A DNA stretch of 64,000 bases, taken from NCBI GenBank assembly GCA_013297755.1, contig JAAFIH010000005.1, positions 62,001-126,000 of the forward strand, given 5' to 3'. The first letter of the stretch is position 1, and every line of letters begins with the position of its first letter. Origin of the DNA: Cytophagales bacterium (GTDB lineage: Bacteria; Bacteroidota; Bacteroidia; Cytophagales; UBA9547). A program made the position numbers and the translations under genes. Positions 9,804 to 17,934 of the stretch are shown here, piece by piece. Below the pieces are notes generated by a model. That model saw nothing but the letters and a program-made list of their open reading frames with translations, did no database searches and was not told the origin of the DNA.

Positions 9804-11501
9804 TTATTTTTGATTGTTTAATGCTTTAACAATTTTCTTTTGTTGGGCTTTTTCTTTTCTATTTTGATTTAAGCGTGATAAATATTCAGTAAATCGAATA
9901 TCAAAGCTTATTTGAAAATAAGGATATTGAAAAATATCTTTTAATGGCATATTTTTAATCAAAGGAACTCCAACACTCATGTTTAGGTCTAGAAAGTTAA
10001 AAAAAGTTATTCCAGGACCAAAACCAAAGATAGGGCTATTAAAATTTTTAGAATTACCAGTATTAATCAAGTTATATAAAATACCAGAACCATACAAAAT
10101 TAAATGCCAATTATTGATAAATGGCTCTTTGGGTGGAGTTAGTTTAACATAATTTTTTAATCCATATTGATATGTCTCTCCTGGACTTCGAGCCTGCCAA
10201 GATCTATCAGCAAGTTTAAATTTAATTCCTATTTTTTCGCTTACATAAGAATAATTGTATAAAGGTTCATTTTCTATTGTAAGCTGTTTATTAAAGAAAT
10301 AGGCTGTATTTACACCTACATTAAATAAAAAATCCACCTTAGTGTAGCGGCTGGGCTTCATTTCTTGTAGCTGCACTAAAAAGCTTTCTATATTTACTTC
10401 TAATACTTTTTTATTATCTCTCTCAGTTACTTTTACATAATCTTTAACAAAAGATGCTATTTTAGATAATTTCTGACTTATAGCATTGTCAGAAAACAAA
10501 TAACTTATATCAGAAATCTTGTTTAAATACTCTTCATAAGTTTCTGGGCAATTAAAGTTTCCTAAACTTTTATAAAAATCAGTTTTTTCATTTTTTTTAA
10601 TTTCATTTTTCAATTTATCTTCTAAGCAACTATATAAATAGATTGCATTTTCTTTTTGGGTATACGATATTAATGAATCAATTTTACTGATATTAGTTTT
10701 TGAACTACATTTATTTTCTTTGATTATTTTTTGATGTAAACATTTAAGGGCAATAGTTTGATTTATATCTTTACATATTTTTGAAAAGTCATAACTAGAA
10801 ACAGTAATATCTTTTCCACTATTTTGCATTAGATTAAGATACTTATTTAGATATTCATACGAAACAGAATAAGGCACTCTCATTAAACCCAATCTTTTTA
10901 AGTCTTGATTTTTCATAATTGCGTAGCTAGCCATATCAAGCAAAAGCGACATAAATTCAGTTTCTTTATCAATAACATAATTTTGAGTTTTGTCATTATT
11001 GTTTTTTCTTTTATTTTTCAAAAGCTCAAAAACTCCATTATTAAGGTCTTCTTTTTTTAAATCAATATCATACGTTTTGGCTAACACCAAAAACTTATTT
11101 AAGTCGTCTCCATTTAATTCTTTAATCCAGTCATCAACCAAATAAGCTGTGAAAAGATAATTTACAGTTTGTTCTAAAATTTTTCTTGTTATTACTTCTA
11201 CATCTTTGTCGTTGATTACACTTTCCAAAATTACTTCCGAAAAAACATAAGTTGCAGCTCCTGCATCATTCATCCATTCTAGAAGTGCATTTTTTGTAAT
11301 TCGTGCTTTGATTTCAGCTTGTTTTTCAGCAATTATTTCCATAATGAGCTTGGCATCTAGATTTCCTTTTCCAAAAGTTAATCCATTTAATCCTACCTGC
11401 AATGTAGGACTTGTCTGATTATCTTCTTCTTTTGCATAACTGCTAAAAGAAAATAATACAAAAACACACGCAAAGACAGATTTTAAAGTATAATTTCTCA
11501 T
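9804..11501 (-). CDS. Exported hypothetical protein with possible outer-membrane barrel C-terminus
   Basis: 565 residues. A clear signal peptide (about 1-23, ending FSSYA) is followed by a long helical, Lys/Asn-rich region (about 40-360). The C-terminal third has alternating hydrophobic strands with aromatic residues (for example VGVNTAYFFNKQLTIENEP and FGPGITFFNFLDLNMSVGVP), ending in a final strand FQISFDIRFTEYL and a basic tail. This looks like an outer-membrane beta-structured domain joined to a periplasmic helical domain. The gene is divergent from the 343-residue exported protein at 11746. I do not recognise the family. Confidence 0.65.
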   Translation of the reverse strand: MRNYTLKSVFACVFVLFSFSSYAKEEDNQTSPTLQVGLNGLTFGKGNLDAKLIMEIIAEKQAEIKARITKNALLEWMNDAGAATYVFSEVILESVINDKDVEVITRKILEQTVNYLFTAYLVDDWIKELNGDDLNKFLVLAKTYDIDLKKEDLNNGVFELLKNKRKNNNDKTQNYVIDKETEFMSLLLDMASYAIMKNQDLKRLGLMRVPYSVSYEYLNKYLNLMQNSGKDITVSSYDFSKICKDINQTIALKCLHQKIIKENKCSSKTNISKIDSLISYTQKENAIYLYSCLEDKLKNEIKKNEKTDFYKSLGNFNCPETYEEYLNKISDISYLFSDNAISQKLSKIASFVKDYVKVTERDNKKVLEVNIESFLVQLQEMKPSRYTKVDFLFNVGVNTAYFFNKQLTIENEPLYNYSYVSEKIGIKFKLADRSWQARSPGETYQYGLKNYVKLTPPKEPFINNWHLILYGSGILYNLINTGNSKNFNSPIFGFGPGITFFNFLDLNMSVGVPLIKNMPLKDIFQYPYFQISFDIRFTEYLSRLNQNRKEKAQQKKIVKALNNQK

Positions 11502-11611
11502 AATAGTAAATTATTTTAATTAGTAATATAAAACTTCTTATTATAATGCAATGTATTCATTTTTTTGATTTAAAAAAATACAAATTTTTCGCCTTAGGGG
11601 TATTCTTTTTT

Positions 11612-11714
11612 GCCTTTCTTGGTGCTCTTCACCAACAAACCATTGAAATAAAGCAAAATGTTGTGGAAAAATAGTAAAATTGCTTGTTGGTAAAGAATAC
11701 CAACAAGAGCGAAA
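11612..11714. repeat. About 103-bp inverted-repeat element, copy 1
   Basis: The ends are imperfect inverted repeats: the left end reads TTTCTTGGTGCTCTTCACC and the right end GGTAAAGAATACCAACAAG. A near-identical element lies at 12746-12847 in the same orientation. Together they bracket the 343-residue gene. The core (AATGTTGTGGAAAAATAG) is shared exactly. Confidence 0.75.
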
Positions 11715-11745
11715 CTTACATTTACCAAAAATTTTAAAACCAAAG

Positions 11746-12711
11746 ATGATGAAAAACAAATTAACACAAATAATTGTAGCTATATTACTAATGACAAGTA
11801 TAGTAGGAAATGCACAAAAAAAAGAAAAATCACAAAAAAAAGGGGATAATTGGAAAAAATTTGCAAAAAAATTATATACAAAATCTCCTGAAGTGCAAGC
11901 AACAATGAGAAAAGAATGGGCTCATAAGTGGTGTAACAACATTATTGATACAACTTTTGACAATTCAGAATTTATATTTGAAGCTGAAAACGCATCTGAC
12001 TCTAACCAAAATTGTATAAGTACACAATATCAAATAGATTCTTTAACTTTTATTGATGGTAGCAAAATATTTGAAAGAGAATTAAGATATCACAAGATAT
12101 ATATTACTAAAATTTATAAAGGGCAAAAGCACTTGAAATTAGGTACTGCATTTGTTTTAAATGAAGTAAGCAATAGACATGGAGGTAGTTATGGAAAAAA
12201 GTATAATTTTGGAATAAGTAGGTTTAGAAACATTTTTTTTTCAAAAAAATCAAATTTCCCTACTCCTACTATTGTAAATGATAAAGTAGATAATCAGATT
12301 TTTTTAACAAACCATCACACTTATTTGTATGAAACAACAGATTCAACTAATACTACTTTTTATCAATTGTTCTCAGACATGAATTCCTCTCTTTCTTTAA
12401 AGAAATACTACAACATAGAACAAGAATTGCTCAAAGGCAGAAAAGGAGTAAAAATTAATGGAGATAGAGTAGAACAAGTGATACCTAAGCGTAAACCAAT
12501 AGTTGTAGAACCCCTAATAATAGATACAACTGGCTATTTTCAAAAAGAAAAAAAACGCAAAGCTGATAGCGTACTTAGGTGGCAAGATATCCACCAAATA
12601 GATTTAGACTACAAACAATACAAAATAGACAGTGCCGCCAACCCCGAAAAAAAATTAAAATTTGCCCCTGCTTGGTACTTCAAAAAAATGGGAGTTAAGC
12701 CCAAAATTTAA
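11746..12711 (+). CDS. Exported hypothetical protein
   Basis: About 321 residues from the ATG at 11746 (or 11749). This start is preferred over an upstream TTG-like start because it puts a good signal peptide first (MMKNKLTQIIVAILLMTS, cleavage near GNAQ). The longer frame would begin inside the inverted-repeat element. The mature part is basic and rich in Lys, Asn and Tyr, with no membrane segment, no cysteine pattern and no recognisable catalytic motif. The C-terminal quarter has a DYKQYKIDSAANPEKK-type helical segment. It is flanked on both sides by copies of one inverted-repeat element and is divergent from the exported protein at 9804. Function unknown. Confidence 0.6.
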   Translation: MMKNKLTQIIVAILLMTSIVGNAQKKEKSQKKGDNWKKFAKKLYTKSPEVQATMRKEWAHKWCNNIIDTTFDNSEFIFEAENASDSNQNCISTQYQIDSLTFIDGSKIFERELRYHKIYITKIYKGQKHLKLGTAFVLNEVSNRHGGSYGKKYNFGISRFRNIFFSKKSNFPTPTIVNDKVDNQIFLTNHHTYLYETTDSTNTTFYQLFSDMNSSLSLKKYYNIEQELLKGRKGVKINGDRVEQVIPKRKPIVVEPLIIDTTGYFQKEKKRKADSVLRWQDIHQIDLDYKQYKIDSAANPEKKLKFAPAWYFKKMGVKPKI

Positions 12712-12745
12712 CTAAAAATAATACTTTTTTTTATTTATTTATTTC

Positions 12746-12847
12746 GCCTTTCTTGGTGTTCCTTACCAACAAATCATTGAAACAAAGCAAAATGTTGTGG
12801 AAAAATAGTAAAATTTCTTATTGGTAAAGAATACCAACAGGGGCGAA
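12746..12847. repeat. About 102-bp inverted-repeat element, copy 2
   Basis: This is a second copy of the element at 11612-11714, in the same orientation and differing by a handful of substitutions. The terminal inverted repeats include CTTGGTGTTCCTTACCAAC on the left and TTGGTAAAGAATACCAAC on the right. It starts 34 bases after the stop of the 343-residue gene. Confidence 0.75.
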
Positions 12848-12888
12848 ATTAAAAGTTTTAGAAAGTGAAAAACTTTCCAAAAGTTGAA

Positions 12889-12918
12889 CACTGGTCTTAG
12901 CGGACGCTAAGACCAGTG
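12889..12918. repeat. Perfect 14-bp-stem palindrome with flanking AACTTT inverted motifs
   Basis: CACTGGTCTTAGCG (12889-12902) is followed by GA and then its exact reverse complement. The palindrome is bracketed by CTTTCCAAAAGTTGAA on the left and a related TTTTGGAAAGTTTAAAAC segment on the right. No T-run follows, so a rho-independent terminator is unlikely. It is probably a small palindromic repeat; the 309-base gap holds nothing else. Confidence 0.7.
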
Positions 12919-13020
12919 GGAGAACACCAACAAGGACGAAAAATTCTAACTTTTGGAAAGTTTAAAACTTTTCAAAAGTTGAACTAGCTTACACACTTTT
13001 TTGAACAGTATCTTTTTTTT

Positions 13021-14469
13021 CTAAAAACGATGCAATGTATCACCACGAAATAAAAACTGCTTTTTGCCAAAAAGCTCGATCGAATCTACTTTTACAAACA
13101 AAAAAGAATCAAGTTTCGATATCTGTGTTGTATCCAATAAGTAGTAAGCAGAATTTTTTATGATGGGTTCGGATAGATAATCGGTATAAAGTAGTTGATT
13201 GGGCTGTATTTTTGTATGTTGAAATTGCTCAATAATCATACAATTTTTGGGAAAAAATCCAGTTTCGTAATAGATAATGCTATTCGTTTCGGTGGCATCG
13301 CGAAGTATATAAATGGCATTAGGATTGGCTTTAACACGATTTACCCATTTTTGATAGGGTTGTAACACCATAAAATGTGCTGGAAGCAACCCAAAAACCA
13401 CATTCCAACAAAGCATTAAACATGAAAAAATGAAAAAATGGATGGAGATATTTTTTATCCATTCATGAATGACAAGGCATACCAAAAATGGAACCATAAC
13501 CATAAACTCAGAATTGCCGCCTCCTAATAAACTATAGGCTAGGTTTAGTGCAATAATAAGTAGGTACACAATACTGTTTGTGTTGAATTGATTGAAAGAA
13601 ACTGCTTTTAAGGATTTGTATAAATAATATCCCAGGGCAACAACTAAACTAATTCCTATACATTCTAATAAAATAGAACCAGAAACCCAGAGCCAAATAC
13701 TGGGATGAAACTGTAAAAATGTACGTAAAATGCTTACAACAAATCGAAAGGAATACATCAAATCAATATCTAGTGAAGCAGCTCCATTATAAAATGTTTG
13801 AAACGTAAATTGCCAAATAGTAGCAAAACTAAATGCTTGGTGATAGTAAAAAACAACCACTAACACATAGCAAAGCGGAACAATGAGTGCAGAAATAGAA
13901 TACATCATAAAATGATATAGGGGTCTTTGTTTTTCAACCATCCATATCCAAAGACCAAAAATGAGCCACCAAAAAAATTGAATTTGATGAAACAAACAGG
14001 CAAAAGCCATAAAAAAACCCGAAAGCAAGTATGATTTTTTGGTATTACCAGCGTAAAAAAATGTACCAACAAGGGAGAAAAAAATAGGAATTATGTACGT
14101 TTCGTTTTCGGTTGCAAAACGAAGTGAGGCAAAACTACAACCTGCAAAAAAAGACAGAAATATGGGTGTATTATTTTCAGCATTGTGCTTTTTTAGAATC
14201 TGGTAAAGCATAATCATACATCCAAAAAGATACAACGCATTGATTAACTTTCCGAGAACCAAGACGTTGTGTGCAGCTATTATATGCTTAAATAAATATA
14301 AATGAGCTGTGTACAATAAATGATGAGCAGAAAATAAATCAATGCCATATTTTGCATCAGCAGCATAGCCAAAGGCATCTTGCGTAGAATTGTTTGTGGG
14401 TAAAACCAAACAAATCATACCAGGAAGTAGTAACAAAAAAATATATTTCGATTCAAACCATTTATTCAT
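13021..14469 (-). CDS. Multi-spanning membrane protein, possible GT-C glycosyltransferase
   Basis: 482 residues with about ten hydrophobic segments spread over residues 8-370, followed by a soluble C-terminal domain of about 100 residues. The first loop carries acidic residues shortly after TM1 (STQDAFGYAADAKYG), the position where GT-C glycosyltransferases keep their catalytic Asp. No definitive family signature is visible, and O-antigen-ligase-like or other polytopic proteins are alternatives. The gene is monocistronic and lies between a palindrome region and a 475-base gap. Confidence 0.55.
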   Translation of the reverse strand: MNKWFESKYIFLLLLPGMICLVLPTNNSTQDAFGYAADAKYGIDLFSAHHLLYTAHLYLFKHIIAAHNVLVLGKLINALYLFGCMIMLYQILKKHNAENNTPIFLSFFAGCSFASLRFATENETYIIPIFFSLVGTFFYAGNTKKSYLLSGFFMAFACLFHQIQFFWWLIFGLWIWMVEKQRPLYHFMMYSISALIVPLCYVLVVVFYYHQAFSFATIWQFTFQTFYNGAASLDIDLMYSFRFVVSILRTFLQFHPSIWLWVSGSILLECIGISLVVALGYYLYKSLKAVSFNQFNTNSIVYLLIIALNLAYSLLGGGNSEFMVMVPFLVCLVIHEWIKNISIHFFIFSCLMLCWNVVFGLLPAHFMVLQPYQKWVNRVKANPNAIYILRDATETNSIIYYETGFFPKNCMIIEQFQHTKIQPNQLLYTDYLSEPIIKNSAYYLLDTTQISKLDSFLFVKVDSIELFGKKQFLFRGDTLHRF

Positions 14470-14944
14470 TTTTCAAAACCATGCTTTAGTTGCTGATGCG
14501 GTCTATAACACAAAATATACGCCAAACTTATTTAAAACACCAACTATATAATAGGCACTTTTTTGAATTCTACACACAAAGCAATCTAATTTTATTATAA
14601 AACAAAAAAATACTTCTTTTGCAAGCTATATTATTGCGAACTACTTAAAACCCACATTCATTTGATTTTCTCTTATTATTCAAAACAAAAGTTTTGAGCT
14701 TAGCTAAATGCCTAGGCTCTAGGTTTTGAAAATAAAAAAGAGAGGTTTCTAGGAGCTACCGAAAACTGGCTTTTGTATAAATCATGTACAAAAAATGTCT
14801 ATTTTATTCATTTTATGATTATATTTTTTTGCCCTGCAAAAAACAACTTACAAAGATGTGATTTATAAAAAATGTATATATTTGCACTATCAAAGCAAAT
14901 ATTTTTGATTTTTGATAATAGCATTAACATTATAGCACACCGTT
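14470..14944. other. Non-coding gap upstream of dnaX
   Basis: 475 bases between divergently transcribed genes. Apart from a short palindrome (CAAAACAAAAGTTTTG near 14680) and the dnaX promoter box close to its right end, nothing is recognisable: no tRNA, riboswitch or ORF. Confidence 0.5.
14877..14884 (+). promoter_or_regulatory. Bacteroidota -7 promoter box (TATATTTG)
   Basis: TATATTTG matches the Bacteroidota -7 consensus TAnnTTTG and lies about 60 bases upstream of the dnaX start. No good -33 TTG box at the ideal distance was found, so this is a tentative call. Confidence 0.35.
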
Positions 14945-16093
14945 TTGGAAAATTTTGTAGTATCGGCCCGAAAATATAGACCAGCCACCTTTGATACAGT
15001 GGTAGGTCAGGGGCACATCACTACAACGCTCAAAAATGCTATAAAAAACAACCATCTGGCTCAAGCGTTTTTGTTTTGTGGGCCACGTGGGGTTGGCAAA
15101 ACCACCTGTGCACGTATTTTGGCCAAAACTATCAATTGTACCAATGTAACAGCCGATTTTGAAGCCTGTGGGCAGTGTAGCTCTTGTGTCAGTTTTCAGC
15201 AAAATGCTTCTTTTAATGTGCATGAATTAGATGCAGCATCCAACAATTCGGTAGACGACATTCGCAATTTGGTAGACCAAGTTCGCTATCCACCTCAGCA
15301 AGGCAATTTTAAGGTATATATTATTGATGAGGTGCACATGTTGAGCAATGCTGCCTTCAATGCTTTTTTGAAAACATTAGAAGAGCCACCAAAATATGCT
15401 ATTTTTATATTAGCAACTACCGAAAAAAATAAGATTATTCCTACTATTTTATCGCGATGCCAAATATTTGATTTTAATAGGATTCAAGTCAAAGATATTT
15501 CGAGCCATTTGGTCAAAATAGCTCAAAACGAAAATGTAGCCTTTGAAGACGAAGCCCTCAGATTGATAGCCATGAAAGCCGATGGAGGCCTAAGAGATGC
15601 CCTTTCTATGCTAGATAGAATGGTTACTTTTTCGCTTGGTGGTGTGCTAAGCTATAAAATAGTCATTGATAATTTACACATTTTAGATTATGAATATTTT
15701 TTTAAAACTACCGATTTCTTACAAAAAGGTAACTTATCAGAAGCCTTACTTTTGTTTGACGAAGTAGTACGACAAGGCTTTGATGGCCACAACTTTTTGA
15801 TTGGCCTGATGGAGCACCTACGCAATGTGTTGGTATGCAAAGATAACGCCACTATTCAGCTATTGCCAGTATCAGATAGTGTAAAAGTCCAATATCAACA
15901 ACAAGCCAATGCTACTTCTTTGTCGTTTTTGCTTTCGGCACTCAATATTGCCAATAAGTTTGACATAGAGTATCGCAATAGCAAAAATACGCGACTGCAC
16001 ATAGAGCTGGCCTTGATGAAAATGGCACATCTGCAACAGGCATTACAACTTACCCAAGTTCTTTCTGACACGGAAGCACTAAAAAAAAAATAG
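14945..16093 (+). CDS. dnaX: DNA polymerase III gamma/tau subunit, gamma-length product
   Basis: 382 residues from a TTG start; it is the only possible start, because an in-frame TAG lies 12 bases upstream, and MENFVVSARKYRP is the usual family beginning. AAA+ clamp-loader ATPase: Walker A GPRGVGKT (46-53), a zinc-binding set of four Cys (in TINCTN..ACGQCSSC), Walker B IIDEVHML, sensor 1 ATTEKNKI, and then the collar domain. The frame ends EALKKK-stop directly after ten A residues (16081-16090). This gives a gamma-like protein lacking the polymerase-binding tau domain, which continues in the -1 frame (next entry). Confidence 0.93.
   Translation: MENFVVSARKYRPATFDTVVGQGHITTTLKNAIKNNHLAQAFLFCGPRGVGKTTCARILAKTINCTNVTADFEACGQCSSCVSFQQNASFNVHELDAASNNSVDDIRNLVDQVRYPPQQGNFKVYIIDEVHMLSNAAFNAFLKTLEEPPKYAIFILATTEKNKIIPTILSRCQIFDFNRIQVKDISSHLVKIAQNENVAFEDEALRLIAMKADGGLRDALSMLDRMVTFSLGGVLSYKIVIDNLHILDYEYFFKTTDFLQKGNLSEALLLFDEVVRQGFDGHNFLIGLMEHLRNVLVCKDNATIQLLPVSDSVKVQYQQQANATSLSFLLSALNIANKFDIEYRNSKNTRLHIELALMKMAHLQQALQLTQVLSDTEALKKK
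16081..16090 (+). other. dnaX: Slippery A10 run in dnaX (candidate programmed frameshift or transcriptional slippage site)
   Basis: In frame 0 the run is read CTA-AAA-AAA-AAA-TAG, so the stop follows immediately. A -1 shift on the run reads on through 207 more codons encoding the tau C-terminus. A small hairpin GCCT-CTTG-AGGC lies at 16110-16121, 19 bases past the run, which is farther than a classical stimulatory structure. Long A runs favour RNA-polymerase slippage, as known for Thermus dnaX. Confidence 0.75.
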
Positions 16094-16713
16094 ATAGTAC
16101 CACTCAGCAGCCTCTTGAGGCAAATATTGCAGACAAAGAAAGCACTGCCAAACCCCCACAAACCCCTAATAATCAACAAGCTGGGGCTACAGCTTCCATA
16201 AAAGTAATGCCACCCATGCCAAAATTGGAGTCGGCCATACCAGTATTGCCATCGTTTGACCAAATCAAAAAAAAATCGTTGATTGAAAACGACATTCAAG
16301 CCACCAAAAAAGATACCAATAGTCAAGCTGATGTTCAAGCAATCAATACCAAAGAAGTAAGTTTTGAGGAAATTAAAAAATGTATTTCAGAATTTTCAGA
16401 GCTTTGCAAAACTGAAGGTAAAATGATAGAATTTGCTATTTTATCTGAAAACAACTTTAGTTTAAACGAAAATACAATACAATTACAATTACAAAACGAA
16501 TTAGAGGCAAATCAGCTTGGTCAGTTTAAGTCCAAACTACAAGATTTTATAAAATCTAAAACATCACATCTATTTCAAATTAATTATAAAATTGAAGAAA
16601 AAACAGCAACCAAAACTTTATATTCTTCGACTGATAAATATAATTATATCAAAGAAATATATCCAGAAATAGAAGAGCTTAAACGCAGATTGGGATTAGA
16701 AATAGAGCATTGA
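16090..16713 (+). CDS. dnaX: Tau-specific C-terminal part of DnaX, in -1 frame
   Basis: The frame is open from the A run to 16713 with no stop. It starts with a Thr/Gln/Pro-rich linker (about 45 residues) and then a conserved-looking C-terminal domain (FEEIKKCISEFSELCKTEGKMIE ... EIYPEIEELKRRLGLEIEH, in part), typical of the C-terminus of Bacteroidota DnaX. A -1 shift at 16081-16090 gives a fused protein of 589 residues, close to the usual tau length for this phylum. The first ATG in this frame (16207) would drop the linker and has no promoter signal, so a separate gene is unlikely. Confidence 0.8.
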   Translation: MDSTTQQPLEANIADKESTAKPPQTPNNQQAGATASIKVMPPMPKLESAIPVLPSFDQIKKKSLIENDIQATKKDTNSQADVQAINTKEVSFEEIKKCISEFSELCKTEGKMIEFAILSENNFSLNENTIQLQLQNELEANQLGQFKSKLQDFIKSKTSHLFQINYKIEEKTATKTLYSSTDKYNYIKEIYPEIEELKRRLGLEIEH

Positions 16714-16719
16714 AACCAA

Positions 16720-17775
16720 CTAATTTACAATAATAAATATTTCAATGTTATCATATTTATTACTAACTATCTGGGCTACCTCTCGGCTTCGACTACTTGT
16801 GTTGCAGTATAAATATACCACATTTTTTGATTCCAAAAAAGTAATAATAGAGTCTATTTGCTGACTAGGTATACACAAGCCACCTATGTTGTTATCCATA
16901 AATTCTGCTTTGGTTCTTACGTCTATCAAAATTGTATTTTCGGTTTGTATTTCTAAAAAATCTTGTAATGAAATAGTAAGAAATGTTTTCTTATTTGTAT
17001 CTGGTTCTATATCAATTTGATTTATAGTTTCCTTTTTATTGGTATTGAAATGAGCCAAAGAGGGAAAATTGAAAATGTATTGTTGGTTGGTGTCAAAATT
17101 ATAAGACAATATCTTGCCAGAAATAGAATGATTGCTTTTTAATATTATTTTTATGACCTCGTTGGCTTGCATCAATCCTAATAAACCAGTATGCACAGCC
17201 AAAACACCAGCTTGAGTACACGTAGGAATTTGCGTACTTGCTTTTGGATATAAATGATGTAATGTAAATAAAGGATGCAGATGAAAAACTGTTAATTGAC
17301 CTTCATTTTTAAAAATAGAGGCATAAACCAAGGGTTTTTGTTGAATTTTACACTCGTTGTCTATCAAATATCTGGTTTCAAAATTATCTGTACAATCTAC
17401 AATAATATCATATTTTGAAACTATATTACTAATATTAGTATTGTCAAGAGCCATATCATAAACATCAAATATAGTATGAGGATGTATGTATTGAAGTTTT
17501 TTGAATGCTGTTGTGGCTTTATTTAATCCAATATCTGTAATCGAAAATAAAATTTGGCGTGGCAAATTTGACAATTCTATGGAGTCGAAATCAATCAACC
17601 CAAGCCTACCCACCCCAGTCGAAGCCAGGTATAATGATACAGGACAGCCCAAACCCCCAACCCCTACAACCAATACTTTGGCCTCAGACAAGGCTCTTTG
17701 TCCATGTTGGCCAATAGAAGGGAGTAATATTTGTCGTGAATATTTTTCAATATCTAAATCTGAAAGTGGTGTCAT
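16720..17775 (-). CDS. ThiF/MoeB-family adenylyltransferase with C-terminal rhodanese domain
   Basis: 351 residues. The E1-like domain (1-235) has the ATP-binding VVGVGGLGCPVSLYLA, the DFDSIELSNLPRQ segment, the DNFETRYL motif and CTQAGVL. The C-terminal rhodanese domain (about 255-351) has LIDVRTKAEF and the active-site Cys in YCNTSSRS. Enzymes of this kind adenylate the C-terminal Gly-Gly of ubiquitin-like sulfur carriers (MoaD or ThiS) and pass on sulfur, for molybdopterin, thiamin or thiolation pathways. No carrier gene is nearby, so the pathway cannot be assigned. No CxxC zinc pair is evident. Confidence 0.87.
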   Translation of the reverse strand: MTPLSDLDIEKYSRQILLPSIGQHGQRALSEAKVLVVGVGGLGCPVSLYLASTGVGRLGLIDFDSIELSNLPRQILFSITDIGLNKATTAFKKLQYIHPHTIFDVYDMALDNTNISNIVSKYDIIVDCTDNFETRYLIDNECKIQQKPLVYASIFKNEGQLTVFHLHPLFTLHHLYPKASTQIPTCTQAGVLAVHTGLLGLMQANEVIKIILKSNHSISGKILSYNFDTNQQYIFNFPSLAHFNTNKKETINQIDIEPDTNKKTFLTISLQDFLEIQTENTILIDVRTKAEFMDNNIGGLCIPSQQIDSIITFLESKNVVYLYCNTSSRSREVAQIVSNKYDNIEIFIIVN

Positions 17776-17934
17776 ATCTAAAAATAATTTTCATAAAATT
17801 TTTGGTTCTAAAAGTAGAGGGTATTAGAAAATTGATTAAATTAAAAATAAGATTATTTTATTTTCAATTATTCAAATTCCATTCATTAAACATTGTTTTT
17901 GATTAGTATTTTAAATGTTATAAATGCTACTTAT

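Noticed and set aside
16207-16713. An independent 168-residue gene downstream of dnaX
   Set aside because: It is in the -1 frame of dnaX, preceded by an open linker without start, and has the tau C-terminal sequence.
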